64,000 nucleotides of DNA from Thermus composti (GTDB lineage Bacteria > Deinococcota > Deinococci > Deinococcales > Thermaceae), in contig NZ_BMPJ01000006.1 of assembly GCF_014647535.1 (NCBI RefSeq), positions 26,853 through 90,852 on the forward strand, in the 5' to 3' direction. The notes below the pieces were generated by a model that worked only from the letters and a program-made list of their open reading frames with translations, ran no database searches and was not told where the DNA came from. Below are positions 18,644-30,616 of the stretch, piece after piece; the first letter of the stretch is position 1, and the number at the start of each line of letters is the position of its first letter. The position numbers and the translations under genes are program-made.

Positions 18644-19236
18644 GGGCTTCCCTCCTGGGTGAACAGCTTCTCCCAAAGGTCATCCTTATCAACGGCCTGC
18701 GGGTTTTCCCGGTCCAGGTGCCAGCGCAACGGGTTTTCCGCGATGTATCGCCGTATGCGGTTTAGGGATTCGTCGTGGCGGATGATGTGTTCGTAATAGT
18801 TGCGTTGCCACAAACGCCGGCGAAACGGCGGCCAACCCCGGGTTTTCACCCCGTGAATGTATCCGACCGTGGTACGGGATTTAAACGCCCCAACGATATC
18901 CCCAACGGTAGGGGCAACCCTTGTGGTTGCCCCATCATGGGCAGGCACAAGGCCTGCCCCTACAGGATCGGTGATAACGAGGATGCCGTGAACATGATTG
19001 GGCATGACGACAAACGCATCCAATTCCACCCCAGGAAAACGTTTTGCTAACCTTTCCCATTCCGCAACCACCATCCGCCCCGCGTCGTTCAAGCGCATTG
19101 CATCGCCAACGACCTCCCCAAATAAACACGCGCGATCCTGCGTGCAAATGGTAACGAAATACGCCCCTGCCTGTGTGTAATCGTATCCCTTCAGGCGAAG
19201 GCTGCGCCGGTGGTGTCTTTCCGGGTCAAACCCCAT
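18640..19236 (-). mobile_element. REP-associated tyrosine transposase (RAYT, Y1/IS200-like HUH)
   Basis: 198 residues. Family features are the N-terminal RSLRLKGYDYTQAGAYFVTICTQDR, the HUH metal site MPNHVHGIL, and the C-terminal FRRRLWQRNYYEHIIRHDESLNRIRRYIAENP with the candidate nucleophile Tyr. ATG 19236 was chosen over an upstream TTG because AAAGGAGGCG lies just ahead. Codon use is more AT-rich and less biased than its neighbours, consistent with transfer. Residues about 92-110 (VGAGLVPAH...TTRVAPTV) are encoded by an embedded 56-bp palindromic cassette. The gene splits purB from purC. Confidence 0.85.
18908..18963. repeat. Nested palindromic cassette inside the RAYT gene
   Basis: 56 bp bounded by perfect 9-bp inverted repeats GTAGGGGCA/TGCCCCTAC. 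Inside are two further perfect hairpins: GGGGCAACC-cttgt-GGTTGCCCC (18911-18933) and GGGCAGGC-acaag-GCCTGCCC (18939-18959). The whole can fold either as two stem-loops side by side or as one long outer stem. This is REP/BIME-like DNA read through in frame as protein. Confidence 0.8.
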
Positions 19237-19267
19237 GCTTTTCGCCTCCTTTGGGGTTGTTGCCAAG

Positions 19268-19312
19268 GCTGGGGTAAAAGTGCGGGTGTCCTTAAGTAGA
19301 TCTTACCCCAGC
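19268..19312. repeat. 10-bp inverted repeat upstream of the RAYT gene
   Basis: GCTGGGGTAA (19268-19277) and TTACCCCAGC (19303-19312) are perfect inverted repeats around a 25-bp spacer containing CTTAAG. It lies 31 bp before the RAYT start codon and may be a cognate REP-like substrate, a promoter operator, or the end of the inserted segment. Confidence 0.5.
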
Positions 19313-19368
19313 GATCCTATGACATGCGGGGAAACCACCCCCCGCCGCTCCTAGCGCCGCGGTCCTGG

Positions 19369-19389
19369 GCTAGCCCCCAAGGGGCTAGC
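19369..19389 (+). promoter_or_regulatory. Stable hairpin in the leader region of purC
   Basis: GCTAGCCCC-caa-GGGGCTAGC forms a perfect 9-bp stem. It lies in the roughly 250-bp non-coding stretch 19313-19566 ahead of purC. The stem is not followed by a T run, so it is not a standard terminator. The rest of the stretch shows only a CGGGTACCCG palindrome (19456-19465) and a possible -10 box; I see no gene in it. Confidence 0.45.
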
Positions 19390-19524
19390 TGGAGAGCCCC
19401 CGGAAAAAGGGCGCCCCCTCGTGCCCACGGGGTCAGGGAAAGGATGCCCCATTTTCGGGTACCCGGGATGGAGCTGAAAGAGGCGCAAAGGCGCCAGGGC
19501 CAGGCGCATACCCCCCTTGTGCCC

Positions 19525-19530
19525 TACAAT
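19525..19530 (+). promoter_or_regulatory. Possible -10 box for the purC operon (TACAAT)
   Basis: TACAAT lies 36 nt before the purC ATG, with a GAGGGAGAGG ribosome-binding region in between. No matching -35 was found, so this is tentative. Confidence 0.35.
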
Positions 19531-19566
19531 GGGAGCAAAGGGCCCTGGGCCCCTTGAGGGAGAGGC

Positions 19567-20259
19567 ATGGAGAAGCTCTACGAGGGCAAGGCCAAGGTGC
19601 TCTACCGGGAAGGCCCGGACACCTTGAGGGTCTACTTCAAGGACGAGGCCACGGCTTTTAACGCCCAAAAACGGGGGGTGATCCCCGGCAAGGGGGTGGT
19701 GAATAACCGGGTCTCCGCCGCCCTCTTCCGCTACCTCGAGGCCCACGGGGTCAGGACCCACTTCCTGGAGGAGGTCTCCGAGCGGGAGATGCGGGTGAAG
19801 CGGGTGGAGATCCTCCCCCTAGAGGTCATCCTCCGCTTTAGGGCGGCGGGAAGCTTCGCCCGGCGCTACGGCCTAGAGGAGGGGGCCCCGCTTAAGGCGC
19901 CCCTAGTGGAGTTCTCCCTGAAAAACGACGCCTTAGGCGACCCCCTGATCTGCGAGAACGCCGTCTTGGCCCTGGGGCTTGCGGGGGAGGCGGAGCTTGC
20001 GGCGGTGAAGGCCACCGCCCTAAGGGTGGGGGAACTCCTCAAGGGCTTCTTCGCCCAAAGGGGCTTAGAGCTCGTGGACTTCAAGCTGGAGTTCGGAAGG
20101 AGGAACGGGGAGATCCTCCTCGCCGACGAGATCAGCCCCGACACCATGCGCCTTTGGGACGAGCGCGGGGAGCCTTTGGACAAGGACCGCTTCCGCAAGG
20201 ACCTAGGGGGCGTGGAGGAGGCCTACCAGGAGGTCCTAAGGCGGGTTTTGGGAGGGTAG
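19567..20259 (+). CDS. purC: SAICAR synthase
   Basis: 230 residues, normal for bacterial PurC. It joins CAIR and aspartate. Motifs are LYEGKAKVLY, AFNAQKRGVIPGKGVVNN, VKRVEILPLEVILRFRAAGSFARRYG and VDFKLEFGRRNGEILLADEISPDTMRLWD. First gene of purC-purS-purQ-HAD-purL-purF; its stop codon directly abuts the purS ATG. Confidence 0.97.
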   Translation: MEKLYEGKAKVLYREGPDTLRVYFKDEATAFNAQKRGVIPGKGVVNNRVSAALFRYLEAHGVRTHFLEEVSEREMRVKRVEILPLEVILRFRAAGSFARRYGLEEGAPLKAPLVEFSLKNDALGDPLICENAVLALGLAGEAELAAVKATALRVGELLKGFFAQRGLELVDFKLEFGRRNGEILLADEISPDTMRLWDERGEPLDKDRFRKDLGGVEEAYQEVLRRVLGG

Positions 20260-20511
20260 ATGCCGAGGTACCAGGCCACGCTCCTCATTGAGCTCAAAGA
20301 CGGGATCCTGGACCCCCAGGGCCGGGCGGTGGAAGGGGTCCTTCGCGACCTGGGGCAGGAGGTGGAGTCGGTGCGGGTGGGGAAGGTGCTGGAGGTGGTC
20401 TTCCCGGCGGAGGACCTCCAAAGGGCCGAGGAGAAGGCCCAGGCCATCGGGCGCCTCCTGGCCAACCCGGTGATGGAGGTCTACACCCTGGAGGCCCTGA
20501 GGGAACTATGA
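20260..20511 (+). CDS. purS: FGAM synthase subunit PurS
   Basis: 83 residues. Small subunit that bridges PurQ and the small-form PurL in the three-part formylglycinamidine synthase. It shows YQATLLIELKDGILDPQGRAVEGVLRDLG and ends NPVMEVYTLEAL, typical of PurS. Its TGA overlaps the purQ ATG (ATGA). Confidence 0.95.
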   Translation: MPRYQATLLIELKDGILDPQGRAVEGVLRDLGQEVESVRVGKVLEVVFPAEDLQRAEEKAQAIGRLLANPVMEVYTLEALREL

Positions 20512-21191
20512 GGTGGGCCATCGTCCGCTTCCCCGGGTCCAACTGCGACGAGGACGCCCGCTTCGCCCTGGAGAAGGTGGGGATCCGGGCGGAGTACGTC
20601 TGGCACACGGAAAGGGACCTGAAGGGCTTTGACGGGGTCTTCCTCCCCGGGGGGTTTAGCTACGGGGACTACCTGAGGGCGGGGGCCCTGGCCGCCAAGA
20701 GCCCGGTGATGGAGGCGGTGCGCCGCTTCGCCGAGGAAGGGCGGTACGTGGTGGGGGTCTGCAACGGCTTCCAGATCCTCACCGAGGCCGGGCTTCTGCC
20801 GGGGGCCCTCCTCGCCAACCTGAACCTCCACTTCACCTGCAAGGAGGTGGGGGTGCAGGTGGAGCGGAACGACCTCCCCTTCACCCGGCTTTACCCAAGG
20901 GGAAAGGTGCTTAGGCTCCCCATCGCCCACGCCGAGGGGCGCTACTACGCCGATCCCGAAACCCTGGCCCGGCTCGAGGGGGAAGGCCTCGTGGTCTTCC
21001 GCTACGCCCCCCTAAAGGACGAGGCGGACTACAACCCCAACGGGAGCCTTCACGACATCGCCGGGATCGTGAACGAGGGGGGCAACGTCCTCGGCCTGAT
21101 GCCCCATCCCGAAAGGGCCGTGGACGAGGTCTTGGGCAACGCTGACGGGCTTCCCTTCTTCCTGGGGCTCGTCAAGGAGGTGGTACGGTGA
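20508..21191 (+). CDS. purQ: FGAM synthase glutaminase subunit PurQ
   Basis: 227 residues, class I glutamine amidotransferase. It starts WAIVRFPGSNCDEDARFAL; the nucleophile elbow is GVCNGFQIL and the catalytic His lies in GLMPHPERAVD. It delivers ammonia to PurL. Overlaps purS and the following HAD gene by 4 bp each. Confidence 0.97.
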   Translation: MRWAIVRFPGSNCDEDARFALEKVGIRAEYVWHTERDLKGFDGVFLPGGFSYGDYLRAGALAAKSPVMEAVRRFAEEGRYVVGVCNGFQILTEAGLLPGALLANLNLHFTCKEVGVQVERNDLPFTRLYPRGKVLRLPIAHAEGRYYADPETLARLEGEGLVVFRYAPLKDEADYNPNGSLHDIAGIVNEGGNVLGLMPHPERAVDEVLGNADGLPFFLGLVKEVVR

Positions 21192-21901
21192 AACCTAAAG
21201 CCATCACTTTTGACTTCTGGGGCACCCTCTTCACCGAGGGGGAGGCGTTTTTGGAACGGGTCATGCCCGCCCGCTACGAGGTCCTCCTGGACGCCCTCTC
21301 CGAGGCGGGCCACCCGGCGGAGGAGGCCGAGGTGCGGGAGGCCTACCGGCAGGCGGCCTTGGCCTTTGAGGAGGCCTGGAAGGCGGGGGAGCACATGTCC
21401 GTCTACGAGCGGGTCGCCCGCATCTTCGCCCTCCTCGGCGCCCCCCACGACCCCGGCCTCATCGCCCTCACCGCAAGGAAGCTGGAGGAGACCTCTCTCC
21501 TCGTGGACCTTAAGCCCCTTCCCGGGGTGGAGGTCCTTAAGGACCTCGCCAAGAAGTACCCCCTGGCCCTCGTTTCCGACACCGGCATGACCCCGGGCCG
21601 CCTCCTGAGGGAGCACCTGAAGCGGCAGGGCCTGGACGTCTTCCTGGCCTATAGCTTCTCCGACGAGACAGGCTTCGTGAAGCCCAGGCCCGAGGCCTTC
21701 CAGACGGCCCTCGAGGCCTTAGGCGTGGCCCCGGAAGAGGCCTTGCACGTGGGGGACCTGCCCCAGACGGACATCAAGGGGGCCTTCGCCACCGGCTACC
21801 CTTGGGCGGTGCAGTACGTGGGCCTGAGGGAGGTGAACGGGGAGGTTAAGCCCACGGCCAAGGTGAAGGACCACCGGGAACTCCTTTCTCTCCTGGAATG
21901 A
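21188..21901 (+). CDS. HAD-superfamily hydrolase within the purine operon
   Basis: 237 residues. Motif I ITFDFWGTLF has the nucleophile Asp but Trp at the general-acid position; motif II is LVSDTGMTPG, motif III Lys in TGFVKPRPEAF, motif IV LHVGDLPQTDIKGA. A helical cap lies at about 20-90. It starts with GTG inside the end of purQ and overlaps purL by 4 bp, so it is locked into the operon. A phosphatase acting on a nucleotide or purine intermediate is inferred from context only. Confidence 0.9.
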   Translation: MKPKAITFDFWGTLFTEGEAFLERVMPARYEVLLDALSEAGHPAEEAEVREAYRQAALAFEEAWKAGEHMSVYERVARIFALLGAPHDPGLIALTARKLEETSLLVDLKPLPGVEVLKDLAKKYPLALVSDTGMTPGRLLREHLKRQGLDVFLAYSFSDETGFVKPRPEAFQTALEALGVAPEEALHVGDLPQTDIKGAFATGYPWAVQYVGLREVNGEVKPTAKVKDHRELLSLLE

Positions 21902-24067
21902 TGGAAGCCCTGGCCGAGGAGATCGGGATCCCAAAGGAGGAGTACCGGGAGATCCTCCAGAGGCTTGGGCGGGAGCCCAACCGGGTGGAGCTCCTCCTTT
22001 TCAAGGTGATGTGGAGCGAGCACTGCGCCTACAAGAACTCCCGCCCCCTCCTCAAGGAACTGCCCAAGGAGGGGGAGGCGGTCCTCCAGGGCCCCGGGGA
22101 GAACGCCGGCGTGGTGCGCATCGGCGAGGGCTGGGCCGTGGCCTTCAAGATAGAAAGCCACAACCACCCCTCCGCCGTGGAGCCCTTCCAGGGGGCGGCC
22201 ACCGGGGTGGGGGGGATCCTGCGGGACATCATGAGCATGGGGGCGAGGCCCATCGCCCTTCTAGACTCCCTCCGCTTTGGCCCCCCCGAGGGGCGAAGCC
22301 GCTACCTCTTCAAAGGGGTGGTCTCGGGGATCGCCTTCTACGGCAACGCCATCGGCGTGCCCACGGTGGGCGGGGATCTCTATTTCCACGAGGGCTACCG
22401 GGAAAACCCCCTGGTGAACGCCATGTGCCTGGGGCTTCTTAAGGAGGAGCACCTGAAGAAAAGCCGGGCCTCCTTGGGCCGGCCCATCTACTACGCCGGG
22501 GCCAAGACGGGCCGGGACGGGATCGGGGGGGCGGCCTTCGCAAGCCGGGAACTCAAGGAAGAGAAGGAGGAGGACCGGCCCGCCGTCCAGGTGGGGGACC
22601 CCTTTTTGGGGAAGCTCCTCATGGAGGCCACCCTCGAGGCCATAGAACGGGACCTGGTGGAAGGCGTCCAGGACATGGGGGCGGCGGGGCTCACCAGTAG
22701 CCTGGCCGAGCTCGCCCACAAGTCGGGCCTCGGGGTGGAGCTCAACCTGGACCTCGTCCCCACCCGGGAGGAGGGGATGGCCCCCGAGGAGCTCCTCCTC
22801 TCGGAAAGCCAGGAGCGCATGGTCCTGGTGCCCAAGGCGGGCAAGGAGGCGGAGCTGGAGGCGGTCTTCCGCAGGTGGGGCCTGGACTGCGTCCCCGTGG
22901 CCAGGACCATCCCGGAAAGGGTCTTCCGGGTCCTATACCGGGGGAAGGTGGTGGCCGAGGTCCCCACCGAGGCCCTGGCAGAGGCCCCCACCTACGTGCG
23001 CCTGGCCCAGGAAGACCCCGAGATAAGGCGCCTCCGGGAAAGGCCCATCCCGCCCCTCGAGGCGGACCCCAAGGAGGTCTTAAAAGGGCTTCTCGCCTCC
23101 CCCAACCTGGCAAGCCGCGAGGCGGTCTACGAGCGGTACGACCACCAGGTGGGGACCCGCACCGCCCTCCTCCCCGGCCAAGGGGATGCCGCCATCCTCT
23201 GGATCAAGGGGACCCACCTGGGCGTGGCCGCCAAGGTGGACCAAAACCCCCGGTATAGCCGCCTCCACCCCCGGCTTGGGGCCATGCACGCCCTGGCCGA
23301 GGCCTGCCGCAACGTCTCCGTGGTGGGGGCGAGGCCCCTCGCCTACACCGACGGCCTGAACCTGGGAAGCCCCGAGACCCCGGAAGGCTATTACGAGCTC
23401 AAGGAGACGGTAGAGGGCCTAAAGGAGGCAAGCGCCGCCCTAGGGGTCCCCGTGGTCTCGGGGAACGTCTCCCTCTACAACGAGGCGGGGGGCCGCCGCA
23501 TCCCCCCCACGGCCATGGTGGGGGTGGTGGGGGTCCTGGACGTAAGGCGCCGGGCGGAGATGGGCTTTAGGCGCCCCGGGGAGGTGGTGGTCCTCATTGG
23601 AGAGGAAAGGGGGTCCCTTGGGGCGAGCGAGGTGCTCTACCTCCTCACCAAGGAGGAGTTCGGCCACCCCCCTGCCCTGGACCTTAGGCGGGAGAAGGCG
23701 GTGCAGGAAACGATCCGGGACCTCATCGCCTCAGGCCTCACCCAGACCGCCCACGACGTGGCGGAGGGGGGGCTTCTTGTGGCCCTCGCGGAGATGACCT
23801 TCCCCTACGGCCTTGGGGCCACGGTGGAGGTGCGGGAAGAAGGCCTCGAGGCCCTCTTCGGCGAGGCCCCAAGCCGCATCCTCTTCACCGTGGAGAAGGC
23901 CCGGCTCCAGGAGGCCACCCTCCTCCTGGAGGAGCGGGGCCTCCCCTACCGCATCCTGGGGGAGACCGGGGGGAAGACCCTCACGGTCCTCACCCCCAAG
24001 GGGGTGCTAGAGTGGGAGGTGGCCGAGCTTAAGGCCCTCTGGCAACGCCCCTTGCGGGAGGTCTTGG

Positions 24068-24075
<8 letters not shown>
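21898..24075 (+). CDS. purL: FGAM synthase large subunit PurL (small form)
   Basis: 725 residues, the short PurL type that needs PurS and PurQ. Motifs are MWSEHCAYKNSRPLLK, the catalytic-His region FKIESHNHPSAVEPFQGAATGVGGILRDI, and QDMGAAGLTSSLAEL. It makes FGAM from FGAR, ATP and ammonia. Overlaps the upstream HAD gene (ATGATG) and purF by 8 bp. Confidence 0.97.
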
Positions 24076-25444
<1,369 letters not shown>

Positions 25445-25459
<15 letters not shown>

Positions 25460-26449
25460 GACGAGGATCCGGGGATAAACACCCCCCTGCTCCACCACCC
25501 GGGCGTGGCGGAGGGCGAAGCCTCGAGGAAGGGCCCGCTTGAGGAGGGCGGGGCGCAGGGTGAGGAGGGCGACCCTGCCCCCGGGAGGGAGGAGGGCCAA
25601 GGCCCCCTCCAGAAAGTCCCGGTAAAGGCCCCATAGGGCCTCCCTCCGGCCCAAGCGGAGGCCGTGGGGCGGGTTGGCGAGAATCCGGTCCACCTCGGGA
25701 AAGAAGCGGGGGAGGTGGCGGGCGTCGGCCCGGAGGAAGCGGATCCAGGAAAGCCCCGAGGCCAGGGCCGCCTCTTGGGCGCACCTGAGCCTTTCCTCGT
25801 CCAGGTCCCCGGCGTAGACGGGGCTTGCGGGACCCAGGGTGCTCGCCGCCTCGAGGGCGATGGTCCCCGAGCCCGTGAAGGGGTCCAAAAGGCGCATCCC
25901 GGGGCGGGCGCCCGAGAGGCGGAGGAGAGCCTGGGCGAGGACGGGGGTGAGGCTTCCCCGAAAGGCCGCCTTGGGGAAGCGGCGGGAGAGGGGCCTTTCC
26001 GTGAGCTGGACCCCGAGGAAGGCCTCCTCTCCCCGGACGTCCACCCGGACCCGCACGGCCGGGCACTTCAGGTCCACGGGCACGCGGTAGGCCCGGTGGA
26101 GGGCCTCCCCCACCCGCCTCTCCACCTCGGGGCTCGTGAAGGGGTGTTCCCCTTCCCGCCGGGCCTCCACGCGGAAGCTTTGGGCCCCCACAAGCTCGGG
26201 CCAGGGGAGGGCCAAGGCGGCCCGCTCCAAAGCCCTCAAAGGGTCCTCCCGGGAAAGGGGCATCCGGGCCCGGAAGAGGACGAGGTGGTGAGCGAGGCGC
26301 AGGGGAAGGACCTCCAAAGGGCCTTCCCAAGGGATGCGGACCCGGCCCTTCCGGGCGTCCACCTCCGCCCCTTCCGTGGGGCGAAGGGCGGAAAGCTCCT
26401 CTAGAAGGAGGTCTTCCAGGCCCGGGTGGGTGGTGGCCTCAAGCCACAT
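25445..26449 (-). CDS. trmN: tRNA (guanine-N2) methyltransferase TrmN, THUMP family
   Basis: 334 residues from the ATG in MWLEATTHPGLEDLLLEEL. N-terminal ferredoxin-like and THUMP domains (about 1-150) precede a Rossmann methyltransferase domain: SAM motif LLDPFTGSGTIALEAA, then YAGDLDEERL, and the catalytic motif IV written NPPHG instead of NPPYG. This matches the T. thermophilus TrmN protein that makes m2G at position 6 of tRNA. The start overlaps the end of the dynamin-like gene by 11 bp; the 3' end overlaps purF tail to tail. Confidence 0.9.
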
Positions 26450-28020
26450 GGGCCTCTTCCGCCAAGGACCCAAGGACCGCCCGCCGGCCCTCCAGCTCCT
26501 CAAGCCGCGCCAAAAGGGCCTCGCACCGGTCCCGGTAAAGCCCCCGGAAGCGCTCCTCCTGCCGGGCAAGGCCCGCCTCCAAGGCCTCCTCCAAGGCCCT
26601 TCGCACGGCGGCGTAGGCCTCCTTAAGGCCCTGGGAGAGGAGGCGCTTCGCCCGCTCCTTCCGCCTCGGCAGGACGGAAAGGGTGAGGAAGGCCACGAAA
26701 AACCCCGCCAAAAGCCCGGTGAGGTCCGCCACCAGCCCCTTGAGCACCAGGGTCAGGGCCGCCCCCAGGCCGAGCCCCCCCACGCCCCCCGCCAGGGTGC
26801 GCACCACCGCCTCCTGGGCCAGGCCGGAAAGCCGCGCCGCCTCCTCCTCGGGGCGGAAGCGGGCGAGGGCCTCCTCCAAGGGGGCGAGGAAGGGCTCCTC
26901 CCCCTTGGGGACGGGACGGGCCTCCTTGAGGAGGGTGAGGGCGTCCAGAAGGAGCTCCTCCTCCCTGCGGGCAAGCCAGCGCAAGGCCTCCCCCACCGCC
27001 CGCTCCAGCCTGGCTCCGGCGTCCTGGACCACCTCCTTGAGGAAGCTTTCCCGGAAGGCCTTGGCGTTTAGGAGGTCGGGGAGGCGGCCCAGGCGCACCG
27101 TCTCGTCCAGGAAGCGGTGGCCCCGTTCCTCCACCTCCCGGAAGACCCGCTCCACCAGGGCCACCTGGCCGGCGAAGTCCCGCCGGACCCGCTCCTTGTG
27201 CCGGGCCAGGAGGGCCTCGAGGGCCTCGCAGGTGGCCAGGGCCTGCCGCACCGCCTCTACCTCCTGGCCCAAGGCCGCCTCCCCTTCCCTAAGGAGGCGC
27301 CGCAAAACCCCCAAGGCGGCCCCCAGCTTCAGGGGAAGGGCCTTTTCCGAGAGGGTGCGGGCCACGTGGGCCCTGAGGCGCTCCAGCCCCTCGTCCTTTC
27401 CCGCCTTGCCCAGCCTGGCGGAGACCAGGAACACGGGCACCTCCTCCCCCAAGACCTCCCTCGCCCCCTGGGCCGCGTAGCGGGCCACCGCCTCCCGGTC
27501 CTCCTCGGAGAGGAGGTCCGTCTTGTTCACCACCAGGACCACCTTCTTCCCCCAGTCCCGGATGAGGCCCAGGAACTCCGCCTCGGAGCGGGTAAGGGGG
27601 CGGTCGGCGCTGGTGACGAAGAGGATGAGGTCCGCCCGGGGAAGGAAGCGGCGGGTCAGGACCTCGTGGTGGTCCAAAAGGGCGTTGGTCCCCGGGGTGT
27701 CCACCAGGGCTAGGGCCTTGAGGAGGGGGTGGGGCTTGCGGAGCCTGAGGAAGCCCTCCCCTTCCTCCCTCCCCTCCTCCCCATGCTCCAGAAGCTGGAT
27801 CCGGTCCGTGGTGGGGATGGGCCCCTCGGGGAGGAGGTCCTCGCCCAAAAGGGCGTTCACCAGGCTGGACTTGCCGCTATTAAACTCCCCCACCACCACG
27901 AGGAGGAAGGGGCCTTCCAGGTCCAGAAGGGCCTGGCGCAAAGGGGCGGGGTCTATGGGGGTGCGGGCGAGGGCCTCGAGGCCCCGAAGGAGGAGGGCCC
28001 GAACCCGCGCCCGCTCGGCC

Positions 28021-28040
<20 letters not shown>
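26439..28040 (-). CDS. Bacterial dynamin-like/mitofusin-like GTPase
   Basis: 533 residues. GTPase motifs: G1 VVGEFNSGKSSLVNALLG, G2 region PIPTTDRI, G3 LVDTPGTN, G4 VVNKTDLL. Long helices follow, with a hydrophobic pair of membrane segments at about 405-460 (GGVGGLGLGAALTLVLKGLV, DLTGLLAGFFVAFLTLSVL) and a C-terminal helix. This order matches bacterial dynamin-like proteins that remodel or protect membranes. It overlaps the small membrane-protein gene upstream by 20 bp and trmN downstream. Confidence 0.88.
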
Positions 28041-29534
<1,494 letters not shown>

Positions 29535-29535
<1 letters not shown>

Positions 29536-30206
29536 TGCTGGACCTCTTGGTGGTGGTCCCCCATCCCGACGACGAGACCTTCGGGGCCGGGGGGGCGCTT
29601 CTTCTCGCCAAGGAGGCGGGCCTAAGGACGGGGATCCTCACCCTCACCCAAGGGGAAGCGGGGAGGACCCTAGGCCTTTGCCCTCCTGAGGCCCTGGGGG
29701 AGGTGCGGCGGAAGGAGCTCGCCCGGGCGGCGGAGATCCTGGGGGTGGACTTCCTCGAGGTCCTCTCCTTCCCCAACGGCCTCCCCCAAGGGGCGGAAGG
29801 AGGGGAGCGGGGCAGGGCGAGCGGGGAAAGCCTCCTGGACCACCCCGAGGCGGAAGCGGCCATCAGGGAACGCCTCCTCGCCCTCAGGCCCCGCTACCTG
29901 ATCACCTTCCCCCCAGACGGGATCAACGGCCACCCCGACCACGTGGCGGCAAGCCGCTACGCCACCCAAGCCGCCCAGGGCCTCGCCCAGGTGGTCTACT
30001 TCGTGCGGCCCGACGGGCCCTACCCCGTGACCCACCGCCTGAGGCTTCCCGACTGGGCCCTAGCGAGGAAACTCCAAGCCCTCGCCCAGCACAAGACCCA
30101 GGCCCTCTCGGTCCTCGCCTTCCTGGAGCGCCACCCCGAAAGGCTTTGGACCGAGACCTTCCACCAGGTGGGGGCGGAAGGCCTTAAGGAGGGGCCATGG
30201 TGGTGA
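29535..30206 (+). CDS. LmbE/PIG-L-type deacetylase (possible BshB)
   Basis: 223 residues. The zinc motif PHPDDETFGAGG is at the N-terminus and the second motif GHPDHVAASRY at about residue 134. These are N-acetylglucosaminyl deacetylases; the size and sequence suit BshB-type enzymes of bacillithiol synthesis, and Deinococcus-Thermus bacteria make bacillithiol, so that role is plausible but not shown here. Coupled to glyA by a one-base overlap and to archease by 10 bp. Confidence 0.88.
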
Positions 30207-30616
30207 GGCCTTTGGACCACACCGCCGACATTGGCTTTGTCCTCGAGGCCCAAAGCCTCCCCGAGCTCTTTGAGGCAGCCCTAAAGGGGCTTCTCCAGGC
30301 GATGTTCCAAAACCCGCCCCAAGGGGGGAAGAAGAGGCGGCGGATCGCCCTGGAGGCCGAGGACCTGGAGACCCTCCTGGTGCGCTACCTGAACGAGCTC
30401 ATCTACCTGATCCAGACCAAGGGGTTTGTCCCGGGGAAGGCCCGCATCCGGGTGGAAGAGGCGGAAAACGGGTATCGCCTCACCGCCACCCTCTTCGGTG
30501 AGCCCTTCCAGGAGGCCTTCGGCTTCCAGGGGGAGGTGAAGAGCGCCACCTTCCACGGCCTAAAGGTGGAAAAAAGCCAGGGAAGGTGGCGGGCCCAGGT
30601 GATCCTAGACGTGTAG
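30197..30616 (+). CDS. Archease
   Basis: 139 residues. The N-terminal VRPLDHTADIGFVLEA, the middle LLVRYLNELIYLIQTKGFV and the C-terminal EVKSATFHGLKVEK match the archease family, which helps guanylylate and turn over the RNA ligase RtcB. No rtcB lies in this window. It is the last gene of glyA-deacetylase-archease and overlaps plsX tail to tail by 12 bp. Confidence 0.92.
   Translation: MVVRPLDHTADIGFVLEAQSLPELFEAALKGLLQAMFQNPPQGGKKRRRIALEAEDLETLLVRYLNELIYLIQTKGFVPGKARIRVEEAENGYRLTATLFGEPFQEAFGFQGEVKSATFHGLKVEKSQGRWRAQVILDV

Noticed and set aside
18480..18796. Two 60-codon plus-strand frames opposite the hsdS scrap and RAYT end
   Set aside because: No motifs; the opposite strand explains the region better.
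19324..19557. 77-codon frame ahead of purC beginning MRGNHPP
   Set aside because: Poor codon bias, spans the 9-bp hairpin, no recognisable motif and no ribosome-binding site.
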